From Gigaspora rosea (Eukaryota; Glomeromycota; Glomeromycetes; Diversisporales; Gigasporaceae), in the NCBI GenBank assembly GCA_003550325.1, contig QKWP01000045.1, positions 44,828 through 108,827 on the forward strand: DNA of 64,000 nt, in the 5' to 3' direction. Positions 24,065-34,959 of the stretch are shown one piece after another. Every line of letters begins with the position of its first letter. Position 1 is the stretch's first letter. Made by a program: the position numbers and the translations under genes. The notes under the pieces are model-generated. The model did no database searches, was not told the DNA's origin, and was given only the letters and a program-made list of their open reading frames with translations.

Positions 24065-26408
24065 TAGGCTACGCAAAGTTGATTTTCGGTTTGTATTACC
24101 CGCCATTCCATTTTTCAATCTTTTCTCTCTCTCTCTCTCTTTTTTTTTTAGCCCCAATTGTGCCAATTATCCGATTTTTGACATCTATTATTTCCCGCTA
24201 TTTTCATACGGTGTTACTTGATAGAGACCTTAAGACCTTAATTTACTGTAATTATTCGATAGGACAGATAGGAAAAATATGACTGGCGGCCCAATTTTTC
24301 GATTTCTTATTGTGCAAAATGAAAAACTAACTTGTATAACCTTAAATGTGAACATTATTCTATTTGCAGTAAATTAAAAAAAAAAACTGTCTGTCCATCC
24401 CGAATTTTAATGCAAAACGAAAAACCAACTTTGCGCGGCCTCATAACAAACTAATCACTTGAGCTTAATTGAGTCCATTTGGTGTATAAATTATAAATAA
24501 TACTTATACGACCTACATTTATCATTAAAAAGAAAATAAAATGAAAATAAAATGATGTAAATAATATATTCAATTTCAAATTAGGCCACGCAAAGTTAAT
24601 TTTTTGTTTTGCATAACCCGCCGACCCGATTTTTCCAAAAAATTTTTGTTAGCCATTTAATTTTTTTATTGGTGTCACCCGATGATGACCTTGATTTTTC
24701 GGAATTGCCCGATAGGTTCGATAAAAAAAAATCAAAATTTTCTGATCCCATGTTATGCGAACTAAGAATTAACTTTGCATGACCTTAGATATGAGCGTAA
24801 ATTAATTTAGGCTACGCAAAATTACTGTATTTTTTTTTTTTAAAAAAAAACAAAATCCGACCCTCCGATCGTAATTTTGAAACACCAGGTTATGAAAACG
24901 AAAAATTAACTTTGCGTGGCCTAACGGAACTTACTCAAAAATTAATGCGAAAACCAATAAACATCTACTAGAGACGGTTATAGAGAAATAACTTTTTATA
25001 ACTTTACTTATTGGACGAACTTCAGTTTAAAATGTCAATTCTTTACAAATTCAAGTCGGCTGAAAATTATTGCGGGACCGATTAACTTCATACGGATGCG
25101 TCGGACCTAGATTGGTGTTTAGCTCTAATTATTAGCAGGAGCTCTAATTATTAGCAGGTTCTATAGCAAAATTATCAGCTGGGCATTTTTTACTTAGTGA
25201 TCTTGGGGCAAAATTGATCAATTCCGATCCAGCTGATCTTGATTCCGATGCACTCCGGCGCATCCGACCCGGAATTTTGGGGACCCCTGTATGAGTTTTA
25301 ACATCCTTACGTGTCACTCAGACAGGACCCAGACTCAAATCGGCCTTTAAAAGGTTATACAGTCAAAGCTGGATACAACTCACTTTTGAAATGTTTATAG
25401 ATTAATATTTATATTAGCCACTTGATTTTAATTTACGCACATATATCAAATTTTATTGAATCTGTCATGCTGAATCGCTCACTAACTTAGGCTGTTCTCA
25501 AGCGCCTCCCTTATTGTAATTGGCTAGATGACGCTCAAGCACTACAATCAATTGAAATAAAGATTGCAATTGATGCATGAGCTACCCCTTTCTATCGTTC
25601 AATCGATCATTATTATGGCACCAAGAAAAAAAAAAGCAATTAGCAACTTACCTAAAACTTTTGCATCCAAGAATTTGGCGTTTGAAGCTTTGACTAATGA
25701 AACTTTACTTCCGGTCATCCATAACTTATCGTCGCACAGCATCCATATTTGGCTACACAGTCATTACGGCAACAACCATATTCGGAAACACACCTTTATA
25801 TGACATTAATTTTAGGCCATGCAAAGTTAAATTTTCGTTTTGCATTAGGCCACGTAAAGATGATTTTTCGTTTAGCATTACCCGACGTCCCATTTTTTCA
25901 ATTTTTCAATTTTCGTTTTTTTTTTTTTAGATCCTAATTGTGCCAATTGTTCGATTTTCGACATCTTTTTCCCCCCGCTATTTTTATACGGTGTCAACTG
26001 ATGGAGACCTCAATTTCCCGTAATTGTCCGATAGGACTGACAGGAAAAATATGACTGCCGGGCCAATTTTTTGATTCCTTATTGCGCAAAATGAAAAATT
26101 AACCTTGTATGACCTTAATTGTAAACATTATTTTATTTGCAGTCAATTAAAAATAACAAAAAACAAACCAAAAAACGACACGGATTTTGAAATCCATGTA
26201 ATGTAAAACAAAATCAACTTTGCATGGCATTACCCGCCGACCCAAATTTTCAAAAACACCAAAAAAATTTTTTTTTTTTTTTTATAATGTCAATTCTTTT
26301 AAACAAGCATGAGGCCACCATAACCCGCCGACCCAATTTTATGCAAACTGAAAAATTAACTTTGCGTGACCTTAGATGTGAACATGAATTAATTTAGGCC
26401 ACGCAAAG

Positions 26409-26441
<33 letters not shown>

Positions 26442-26510
26442 CCGACCCGACCCGTGATTTTGAAACACCAGGTTATGCAAAACGAAAAATTAACTTTGCA
26501 TGACCTTACA
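24065..26510. repeat. Cluster of 'taggccacgcaaagttaattttt' repeats (at least four partial copies)
   Basis: A long copy at about 24065-24430 is repeated at about 25810-26170, sharing 'ccaattgt.cgattttt.gacatct', 'tacggtgt.a.ttgat.gagacct', 'cgataggac.gacaggaaaaatatgactg' and 'caaaatgaaaaa.taac.ttgta'. Shorter copies occur at 24585-24910 and 26215-26500. Each is bounded by 'gccacgcaaagtt' or its complement, as expected of inverted ends. A (CT)n run lies at about 24124-24142. No coding region. Confidence 0.6.
25618..25803 (+). CDS. Possible short N-terminal exon, function unknown
   Basis: It opens with 'MAPRKKKAISNLPKTFASKN' and is followed by 'LAFEALTNETLLPVIHNL'. The first 40 residues have gene-like composition (basic start, balanced residues), and then the frame enters a repeat. 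It may be the remnant of a gene truncated by the neighbouring repeat cluster, or chance. No family is recognised. Confidence 0.2.
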   Translation, partial: APRKKKAISNLPKTFASKNLAFEALTNETLLPVIHNLSSHSIHIWLHSHYGNNHIRKHTFI

Positions 26511-26524
26511 TATATAGCATTTCT

Positions 26525-26555
26525 GGTTTTAGCGCGACGCAGTCGCGCAGCTATA
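26525..26555 (-). repeat. G+C-rich palindromic terminus (right)
   Basis: It reads 'ctggttttagcgcgacgc' then 'agtcgcgcagcta', the inverse of 21246-21276 with a few changes. The inner palindrome GCGCGACGC...GTCGCGC type is kept. Confidence 0.5.
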
Positions 26556-26777
26556 TTAATGATATTTTACACATGATAATAAGAAATATTGGTCACATGC
26601 AAATGAACATAATTAGACCAGCCGAAAATAATTTCGGCAACTGAAATAATTTTCGGCATTTAGGCATTTGGGACAGTATGCCAAAAATATCAAGAATAGG
26701 CATGTCGTAATGCCTTAAATCACCTCTAATTTAGGCACACATGTATAGGCCCATCATCCTTAATTTTTGTTAAAATC

Positions 26778-26834
26778 GCAGATCATTTGACCAGATTTAA
26801 CATTGGTTTGTTCTAGTTCTGGTCAAATGATCTG
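26778..26834. repeat. Perfect short hairpin
   Basis: 'gcagatcatttgaccaga' and 'tctggtcaaatgatctgc' pair across a loop of about 20 bases. It may be the core of a decayed MITE. Confidence 0.6.
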
Positions 26835-27446
26835 CAAATTTGAACACAATTATAAACGATGGGTTTTTCTATTTATCAGATCCAATATGATTTCATAATT
26901 TTGACTGGTCCTCTGACCGGTCAATAACGATTACCGGTCATGACCCGACCGAACCCATCCCTAATCAAGATCCAAACTTGATTTTGATTTTCAATTAGCA
27001 AGAATGTGATCATTACGTAATGAAACATTCGATTATTGTATCCAATCAGAATTAGTGGACGAACACAAAATATGAATCAGACTATACACTCCGTTTCACT
27101 ACGTTCCTGGTAAATTCATCTCCGGTACATTAAACCGGATTTTTCCAAATGTATCACATGCGGCAATGCTTTTACTATCATTTACCATAAAGAATTTTGT
27201 TACAAATCGATACAAAATACTGTATGTGGTTAAGATCGATTTCGATTTGGTACAATTGCTAGAATTTGAATTGTGATAACATTCTTGATCATAACTTGCT
27301 CATCGATATTTTAGTCTTAACATTTTTGATCACGGATTGTATATCCAATCAAAAGCGTTAAAGCATATCATATCGCTACATTGGTTTTAGCGCCCTGATC
27401 ACATTTTGATATGATCATTTTATCGGTTGGTAGATCGACATGAAAC

Positions 27447-28253
27447 TACGAACTACAAAAATCGCCGAGAAAATTAGTAATTATCAAATAATCCGGGCGG
27501 CAAAAATTCCGCCCAAAAATTTACGAAAAATGGAAAAATCTAGAAATCAATAATCTATATCTTTAGTGGAATGTAATTTTTACTTAGTAGTTGCTAATAT
27601 ATTCACCGTTTTTTATTAACATCATAAAATATCTATTTATTTATTGCGGAGCTATTGTTCTTGTTCTCGCACTTGTTTTTATGACAATTAAACAAAACGC
27701 TTTCAAATTCGTTAGCATATATTAGGTAATCAAACAACAGAAGCAAATTTGGAAAATTTACGTTTCACGATTTTAAGAGAGTTGCGTTAATGATTAACAA
27801 TTTCTTTCGTTCTCACCTTTGATAATCAGAGATTATCATTTAATCAGCCCAGTAAAAAATCCTACGAAAAAAAATGAAAAATGCCAAATATTGAGCGAAT
27901 AGATTTGCAAATTTGTATCGGGTCACCGATATTTACGTCTAAAAAGCAATTTTTACCATAGGTTATTATAGCATTTGTAATTTCATTCTACGGATAATCG
28001 CATTTTTTTTTAACGGTCATATGTCTTATTATATCGTAGCACTAGTCACATTAACAAGAAATTAGGCGCTCGAATTACCGTTCAGAAGCATTCAAGATGG
28101 TCCATGCGATGATAGACAGGTGAAAATTAAGCATCAAGGCGGTCCATGCGACGATAGACAGGCGAAAATTAAGCACCAAGTGATGTATAACATCACGTGG
28201 ACCAATCAGATCCAAGATTTTGCGGACGAACGCCTTTCACTTGCCGTATAACC
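27447..28253. repeat. Interspersed repeat, copy 2 (~0.8 kb)
   Basis: This is the second copy of the repeat at 20447-21240 in the same orientation. It contains a 2x insertion of 'ggtccatgcgatgatagacaggtgaaaattaagca' near 28096-28180 that is absent from copy 1. Confidence 0.75.
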
Positions 28254-28254
28254 C

Positions 28255-28375
28255 TACACTTCGTGATATGCATCACTCCGTTCCTGGTATACACTTCGTG
28301 AATTTTCAATATCACTCCGTTCCTGGTATATACTTCGTAATATTACATATCACTCCGTTCCTGGTATAAGAAACC
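28255..28375. repeat. Three tandem copies of a ~38-bp 'cacttcgt...cactccgttcctggtata' unit
   Basis: The word 'cactccgttcctggtata' occurs three times in succession. Its complement 'taccaggaac' also opens the repeats at 42866 and 43159. It is probably the end sequence of a MITE family amplified in tandem. Confidence 0.65.
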
Positions 28376-28437
28376 AATGGGAAGTAAATCCTAAATTTCT
28401 ATTCGCCATTTATAATAGCCTTATGCTTGAACATACG

Positions 28438-28793
28438 TAGCTTACCCACAAAAAATTTTCTGGTCATGTGACTTTTGTGGCGCAACCAATTGAATTTTAG
28501 GATCAGGTGTAACATAAAAATTGCGCTTTTTATGATTTTTCATAAAAAAACACTAATAACTCTGAAGTTTGTCTATGAAATCGTCTACTGCGCATTAACA
28601 AAAAATATTTCTTGCAAAATTTTGGTATTAGTAACGCTCTAACCAAGTGTCTAACCCAAACCTTAACTACTCAATTTATTACTGTAATTCTTTCGATTGT
28701 TTTGATTGTTTTGATTTTCACATTACACCTATCTCAAAAGTTGATTGGTTTGTGCTACAAAGTCACATGACCGAAAATTTTTTGTGGATGAGC
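28438..28793. mobile_element. Foldback MITE, 'GATCAGGTGTAAC' family
   Basis: The arms 'cccacaaaaaattttctggtcatgtgac' and 'gtcacatgaccgaaaattttttgtgg' pair. Inside are 'caattgaattttaggatcaggtgtaa' and its inverse '...ttacacct'. The 87-codon frame at 28647-28910 runs through it and is not a gene. Confidence 0.65.
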
Positions 28794-29590
28794 TGCAAAA
28801 CTTACGTTTTTGAGACTCCTGCACTTACTTTTTTGATATTCCTAGATGTACCCCAAAATTTATTGATACTGATATCACGTGCAGATGACCATTACCGGCA
28901 AGCTTTTTAAAATTGCTAATAACAATAAACTATTAAAAAAATGTCATATAATAAATATTATAACTTTTCTATAAAGAACAGCCAACATAGGTTTAATAAA
29001 TAACTTGATTGCATGGTCCACGAATAAAATTTACTGTTTTTAAAAAGTTTAGCACGCTTTATAATATCTTTATTTTTAAACTTTTTAGTTACGGCCTTGT
29101 TGCGCAGGTTTTTAACAAAGATTATATTTATTTTTTAAAACAATATTTATATAATGAGTTTTTCTTAAAAAAAGAATAAGCTATATTACATGTAACGTTT
29201 TTTAAAAAGATAAAATAAATTTTTTAGAAAAAAACTCTATCCGTGTAATAAATGTTTTAAATACAGTATATCATTAAGATCCACGCTTTTTAAAAAACTT
29301 TAGCGTGATTTTTGAAATTAGTTTATTTAAGGTTAGATTTTTATAAAAAAAAGTTCTCAAAAAATTGGTTTCTTGTACGGGATTTTTGAATAATAGGCAA
29401 TTTTTGACTAAAATAAATGCATGTTTTTGAATTTTCAAGATTGTGTTATGTTACATCAAATCCCTATTTGTTTATCAATCATCACGTGATGATAGTATCA
29501 AAAAAGTATATAAATTTTGAGGTACATCTAGGAGTATCAAAAAAGTAAGTGCAGGAGTCTCAAAAACGTAAGTTTTACAGATGAGCTACT
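28794..29590. mobile_element. Element bounded by ~95-bp inverted repeats
   Basis: The left arm at about 28794-28880 ('aacttacgtttttgagactcctgcacttac', 'ttttttgatattcctagatgtacc') is matched in inverse at about 29500-29585. The interior is A+T-rich without a gene. It abuts the MITE at 28438 directly, so one may have inserted beside the other. Confidence 0.6.
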
Positions 29591-29878
29591 ATCGTCATTT
29601 TTGCAGTAATGTGACGTGGCACATGAGAATAGAATTAACCGATCGGAGAACGTAAATTTTAATCGTCACAAATCAGTCCGACATCAAAACAAAACACATG
29701 TACAAGAAGAAAAAAGAGAAAAGACATATAGATAATGGCCTTCTAAGGCTATATACATGAACCCTAACCCTAACTTTAACAATAAAGCCAAAAAGTTAAT
29801 TCGAATATGCCACACCACGTGATGGTCATGTTACTGCAAAAGTCTGTAAATCCAATGGTCTACAGGCACACAACTTAG

Positions 29879-30243
29879 GTAGCTTTCTCACAAAAAATTG
29901 TTCACCCCCTGAACTTTTAGCCAATTAAAATTTTAGATCAGATGTAATGTGATAGTCAAAACAACCGTTTTTATTTTCTAAGTAAAAAGTTGCGTATAAA
30001 CCTAAAAACATGTTATATTTGGGGTTAGTGTGTACAACGCAGAGTTAGAATTATCTATCTTTAAAATTTCACAAGGAACACTTTTAATTAGGGCGCAGAA
30101 GGTGGTTTCCTAATTAAAATTTAAAGCTATTTTTGTTTTTTTTTGTAAAAAGGTGGTTTCGTTTCAAATTTTATATTACACCTGATCCTGAAATTCGATT
30201 GGCCAATATTACAGAGGATGAACAATTTTTTGAGGGAGAAAAC
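29879..30243. mobile_element. Foldback MITE, 'GATCAGGTGTAAC' family
   Basis: The ends 'gtagctttctcacaaaaaattgttca' and 'tgaacaattttttgagggagaaa' are inverted. Inside, 'ccaattaaaattttagatcagatgtaa' is mirrored by 'ttacacctgatcctgaaattcgattgg'. It contains a 2x 'aaggtggtttc' word. Confidence 0.65.
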
Positions 30244-30246
30244 TTA

Positions 30247-30362
30247 ACCTGTTCCAGGGGGTATAGATAGTTTATCCTATTTCTGGGGGTATAGACAGTT
30301 TATTCTATCCCTGGGGTATAGATGGTTTATCCTATCTCTGAGGTATAGATAATTTATTCTGA
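30247..30362. repeat. Four-copy tandem repeat, ~30-bp unit
   Basis: The unit 'gggggtatagatagtttatcctat' is repeated four times with small changes. A related fragment ('accctggtataggataaagtgcctatacccc') is at 36600-36640. Confidence 0.7.
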
Positions 30363-30633
30363 CCCCCTCTCCAATTTTTTGGTTTGATGATCATTTGATA
30401 ATCAAAAATTTTTTTTTGTATACTAACGCAAATTTTTTTTATTCGGTATTTTGGCACTGGACTTGGAAATGGAATTTGGTAGGTGCTTTTTTGCATAGTC
30501 TTGACTCTTTTTTGAGTAAACTAACACTTCTTTCTTTTGCACAGGTTCTTTATTGGGTTCAGAAATCTCGAACTGGGAATGTGGCAGGTGTTTTTTGTAT
30601 AATTTTGACTTTTTTCCTTAAATAAAATAACAC

Positions 30634-30855
30634 TTCTTGCATGGGTCTTGTTTTAACTGGTCTTATTTTACTAGTCTTATTTTATTGGGCTTTGTTTCTT
30701 TGAGTCTTACTTCATCGGGTCTTGCTTCATTGGGTCTTGCTTCGTTGGGTCTTGCTTCATCAGGTCTTGCTTTGTTGGGTCTTGCTTCATTAGGTCTTGC
30801 TTTATCAGATCTTGATTCGTCAGATCTTACTTGATCAGATCTTTCTTCGTCGGGC
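30634..30855. repeat. 15-bp tandem repeat 'gggtcttgcttcatt'
   Basis: About 14 copies of a 15-bp unit produce a 65-codon frame of 'GLASL'-type residues at 30637-30834. I read it as a minisatellite, not a gene. Confidence 0.8.
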
Positions 30856-30964
30856 TTTAGAAGGCTTCCAGAAATCAGCTAATTTTTTTTACTATGAGCC
30901 CACCTCACCACTACCCCACCCACCCCCACCTGATACCCCAATCAACTAATCAGATTTTACGATT

Positions 30965-31330
30965 ATTAAAAAGTTAGATATAATATTTAATAGTAATTAA
31001 CTTTTGATCTAGTGTGCCAATTTCGATGATTCAACTATCAAAATAATCCTCTCAATGAGAGGATTCTAGAGAGCCCAAAATCGTTAAAATCCAATTACAG
31101 GATCTTGTGATCAGAATAGATTTGTGTTACTATAAAAGTTCTATAATTTATTAAATAATTATGACCCATTTATAGCAACACAAAATTATTTCGATTTTAG
31201 GATCCTGTGATTGAATTTTACCGATTTTGGGCTTATTAGAATCCTCTCATTGAGAGGATCATTTTAGTAGTAAAAGTATCGAAATTGGCTTAGTAGATTA
31301 GAAGTTGTTAACAATTAAATATTAATTTTT
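30965..31330. mobile_element. Foldback MITE ('cctctcaatgagagg' family), copy 1
   Basis: The two arms pair over about 150 bp each. Landmarks are 'gatccaatttcgatgatt'-like outer arms, 'atcctctcaatgagaggatt' (itself a palindrome), 'agcccaaaatcgttaaaatccaatt' and 'aggatcctgtgat'. Other copies: a half at 31331-31500 and a full interrupted copy at 33375-34400. Confidence 0.75.
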
Positions 31331-31500
31331 AATTGTTAATAACTTCTAATCTACTGGGCCAATTTCGAAGATTTTATTACCAAAATGATCCTCTCAATGA
31401 GAGGATTCTAGAGAGCCCAAAATCGTTAAAATCCTATCACAAGATCCTGTGATCGAAGTAGATTTGTGTTACTATAAAAGTTCTATAATTTATTAAATAA
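31331..31500. mobile_element. Half copy of the 'cctctcaatgagagg' foldback MITE
   Basis: It repeats the left arm of the element at 30965 ('cttctaatctactgggccaatttcgaa' to 'tactataaaagttctataatttatt') without a matching right arm next to it. It is followed by 'tacatgt' palindromic words at 31510-31600. Confidence 0.65.
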
Positions 31501-32483
31501 TTATAACGTTATTATATACATGTTACATGCTACATGTACATGTTACTAGTACATGTCATTATTACATGTTACTAGTATATGTACATGTACTAGTAGCAAA
31601 AGAAGAAAAAGAAGAAGAAAAAATACTTTCAAATCGTTAAAAAGGGGTTGTTACGTAATGAAACATGTATTTTTGTTGATTTTATGGACATTTCATCCTA
31701 TATTTATTTATAGCATTAAGCGTTGTTATCTTTCTTTATTTGTTTTTATCAGATTTTTTACTGGGTTAATGAATTAATAATCACTAATCTTCAAAGAAAT
31801 AGCGAAAAACTGTAGCGAAAAATTTGAATGAATTTGTCCATTGCTGATCGTTTGATTATCATCATATATGGTAAACCGGTTTCCACAGGAAGATCCTAAA
31901 TTTATATAAACAATCACTGATACATTATCGCTATATTAATTCCTGTTTTGTGCCTGTTTATTTTTTATCCATTACACGATTAGATCAACTTACTGACAAT
32001 CATATTTACTGACAAGTTCATTTCACCGAGTCTATTTTACTAAGGCCGTTCGAAGTTATTTTTTTGACTAACATCCCTTTGATGTCCCTAGTTAAATGAA
32101 TATGACCATATAAAAAAAGTAAAAATTAAAAAAAATACAGAATGCCATATAACCGCGAAAGGGTGTATTTCGAATTTCAGGCTAAATTAAGCTTAATTCA
32201 GGCTGAAATTCGAAATAATTCTATGTATTATTTTATGGTTATATAGCAAATATAAAATAAAAAATAATTAAAATTACAAAAATAATTTAAAATATACAGA
32301 ATTTTCTTATATATCTCAGTGAAAATTATAAAAATTCTATTGCAACTTTAAACTATATACAGTGGTAACCGAAATAGCAAATAATTTCAAAAAAGATTTG
32401 TTTCCTAACTCTTGATGAAAATCTTGACAATAAAAAATTCCAGTATCAGAGGCATGACAAAAAACTAATATTATTTAATGTTT

Positions 32484-33164
32484 AGATCTGCTGAGTGAAG
32501 CAAGGCCAAAACATAAAAATATAAGGATAGCTTAAAACTGCCAAGCAAAGTGAGCCAAAATATAAAAATGTAAAATTAGCTTAAAACTGCTGAGCGAAGT
32601 GAGGCCAAAACATAAAAATGTAAGATTAGCTTAAAACTGCTAAGCGAAGTGAGGCCAAAATATAAAAATGTAAGGTTAGCTTAAAACTGCTGAGTGAAGC
32701 AAGGCCAAAACATAAAAATGTAAGGTTAGCTTAAAACTGCCAAGCAAAGCGAGGCCAAAATATAAAAATGTAAGGTTAGCTTAGAACTGCTGAGTGCAGT
32801 AAGGCCAAAACATAAAAATGTAAAACTGCCAAGCAAAGCAAGACAAAAAACATAAAAATGTAAGATTAGCTTAAAACTGCCAAGCGAAGCGAGGCCAAAA
32901 CATAAAAATGTAAGGTTAGCTTAAAATTGCTGAGCGAAGCGAGGCCAAAACATTAAATGTAAGGGTAGCTTAAAACTGCCAAGCGAAGCGAGGCCAAAAC
33001 ATTAAATGTAAAGCTAGCTTAAACTGCCAGCAAAGTGAGGCCAAACATTAAATGTAAGGCTAGCTTTAAACTGCTGAGTGAGCAAGGCCAAAACATTAAA
33101 TATAAGGCTAGCTTAAACTGCTTAGCAAAGTAAGGCCAACATTAAATGTAAGGTTAGCTTAAAA
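32484..33164. repeat. ~50-bp minisatellite, about 14 copies
   Basis: The unit 'gcttaaaactgctgagcgaagtgaggccaaaacataaaaatgtaaggtta' is repeated head to tail, with CCAAGC/CTGAGC and GAAGCGAGG/AAAGTGAGG variants. The copies are contiguous with no unique spacers. Confidence 0.9.
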
Positions 33165-33567
33165 CAAGTCCATGATATATATGTTTTATACTATGAATAG
33201 TCGATTTGGGTATAACACTAATTTGATTTTTAAACATCAGTTTAGTCAATTTAATAAATTTAAGTTGACTATAAACAACCTCGACCGTGTCATATACCAA
33301 TATACCATCTACAAATCTAATAATATTGGTTGGTTAAAATTTGGCGGCACAGCCGCTACATGATCATGTCTAGTTAACAATTAAAAATTAATATTTAATT
33401 GTTAATAACTTCTGATCTACTGGGCCAATTTCGATGATTTTACTATCAAAATGATCTTCTCAATGAGAGGATTCTAACAGCCCAAAATTGTTAAAATCCA
33501 ATCACAGGATCCTAAGATCCAAATAAATTTGTGTTGCTATAAATGGGTTATAATTATTTAATAAATG

Positions 33568-34203
33568 TTACAGATGATCGTGAAATTGGATTATCGTAAA
33601 ATCCACGTGATCTCCATATCCTAAAATTTTCAAAAATCGTGTAAACAATCGATCTAATCGATCTATACTACGTAATCAATCGAATGCTATAACTAGTCTG
33701 TATGCCTATATGCATTCTTGATATTTATATATAAAGGACCTTCTAACGGTATCAAAAAGGCGACCTAGCCCTAACCTTAACCACGAGGCAAAAAAGAGTC
33801 TATAAAACTCTAACCCTAACCACGAGGCAAAAAAGAGTCTATAAACCCCTAACCCTAACTACAAGGCAAAAAAGAGTCTATAAAACCACTAACAAAAAAA
33901 AAGGTTTGCCTCGTGTTTAGAGTTAGAGTCTATAAAACCACTAACAAAAAAAAATTTTTGCCTCGTGTTTAGGGTTAGGGTCCTTTTTGATACAGTTAGA
34001 AGATCTATATAAAACAGTATCAAAAATGCGATTTATGCAGCATAGAGGCATATGGACCCCCAGTTATAGCATTCAATTGTTTTGATTATGTAATATAGAT
34101 CGATTAGATCAATTGTTTACATGATTTACGGAAATTTTAGGAAATCTGATGATACAGAGATCACGTGGATTTCACGATAATCCAATTTCACAATCATCTG
34201 CAA
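33568..34203. mobile_element. Nested foldback MITE with internal telomere-like array
   Basis: The ends 'cagatgatcgtgaaattgg' and 'ccaatttcacaatcatctg' are inverted, and arms of about 200 bp pair. The loop holds a minisatellite of 'ctaaccctaaccacgaggcaaaaaagagtctataaa' units (three forward, two inverse) at 33766-33982. No coding region. Confidence 0.75.
33766..33982. repeat. Telomere-like minisatellite, ~36-bp unit, forward and inverted copies
   Basis: Each unit combines CTAACCCTAACC with 'acgaggcaaaaaagagtctataaa'. Three copies run forward, then 'gcctcgtgtttagggttaggg' copies run in reverse, giving a foldback with telomere-like stems. Confidence 0.75.
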
Positions 34204-34499
34204 CAATAAATTATAGAACTTTTATAGTAATACAAATCTATTCTGATACCAGGATCCTGTAATTGGATTTTAATGATTTTGGGTTTGCTAGAATCCTCTC
34301 ATTGAGAGGATTATTTTGGTAGTTGAATCATCAAATTTGGTCCAGTAGTTCAAAAGTTATTAATTATCAAATATTATTAATAAATCTATAATTTTGGAAA
34401 AAAATAATTTTGCAACTTTGGCCGGAATTATAAAATTTTGGCCGGAATTACACCTGATACTTCAGCTGAACCACCCACCCACCCAGAAATCAGCTGATT

Positions 34500-34950
34500 T
34501 CTGGAAGCTCTCTTATGTTCCATTGGTTCTTGCATTTCATTGAGTCTTGTTTTTGTCAGATCTTACTTCGTCAGGTCTTACGTTTCTTTTGGTCTTGTAC
34601 TTTGTTGGATATTACTTCATTTGGTCTTACTTCATTGGATCTTGCATTATGTTGGGTTTGTTTGTTGGTTAGGTAGGGTTGATAGTTAGAATAGAGTTTA
34701 TGGATTAGATCTAAAGTTAGATTAATATTAGACAGAAATGTAGTATAGTATAATGTTAGGATGGGTTATGATTAGGGGTTATTGTTTATTTTGTAATGAT
34801 TTTTAAATAAATGAAATCGTTTTTTAATGCGGGTTATATGTGGTAAGCATTTTAAAAATTCTTTAAACTTGATAGATGAAAATAATTTTATCAAATTTGA
34901 TCATATTGCCGAAATATCATTAATCAAATTTGTACAGTATTAAAAATTTT
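34500..34950. other. Non-coding, T-rich tandem words
   Basis: It includes 'cttacttcattgg' words like those in the minisatellite at 30634, then 'ttaga/tagggtt' words. No gene seen. Confidence 0.45.
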
Positions 34951-34959
34951 TGTGCAGTC

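Larger units (their letters stand above)
33375..34400. mobile_element. Foldback MITE ('cctctcaatgagagg' family), split by a nested element
   Basis: The left arm at about 33375-33560 and the right arm at about 34206-34400 are inverse to each other and match the element at 30965. The 33568-34203 segment between them is another foldback inserted near the hairpin loop. Confidence 0.7.

Noticed and set aside
30637-30834. Frame of repeated 'GLASL' residues
   Set aside because: Product of a 15-bp minisatellite.
32484-33164. CRISPR-like direct repeats
   Set aside because: Units are contiguous without unique spacers, and the genome is eukaryotic.
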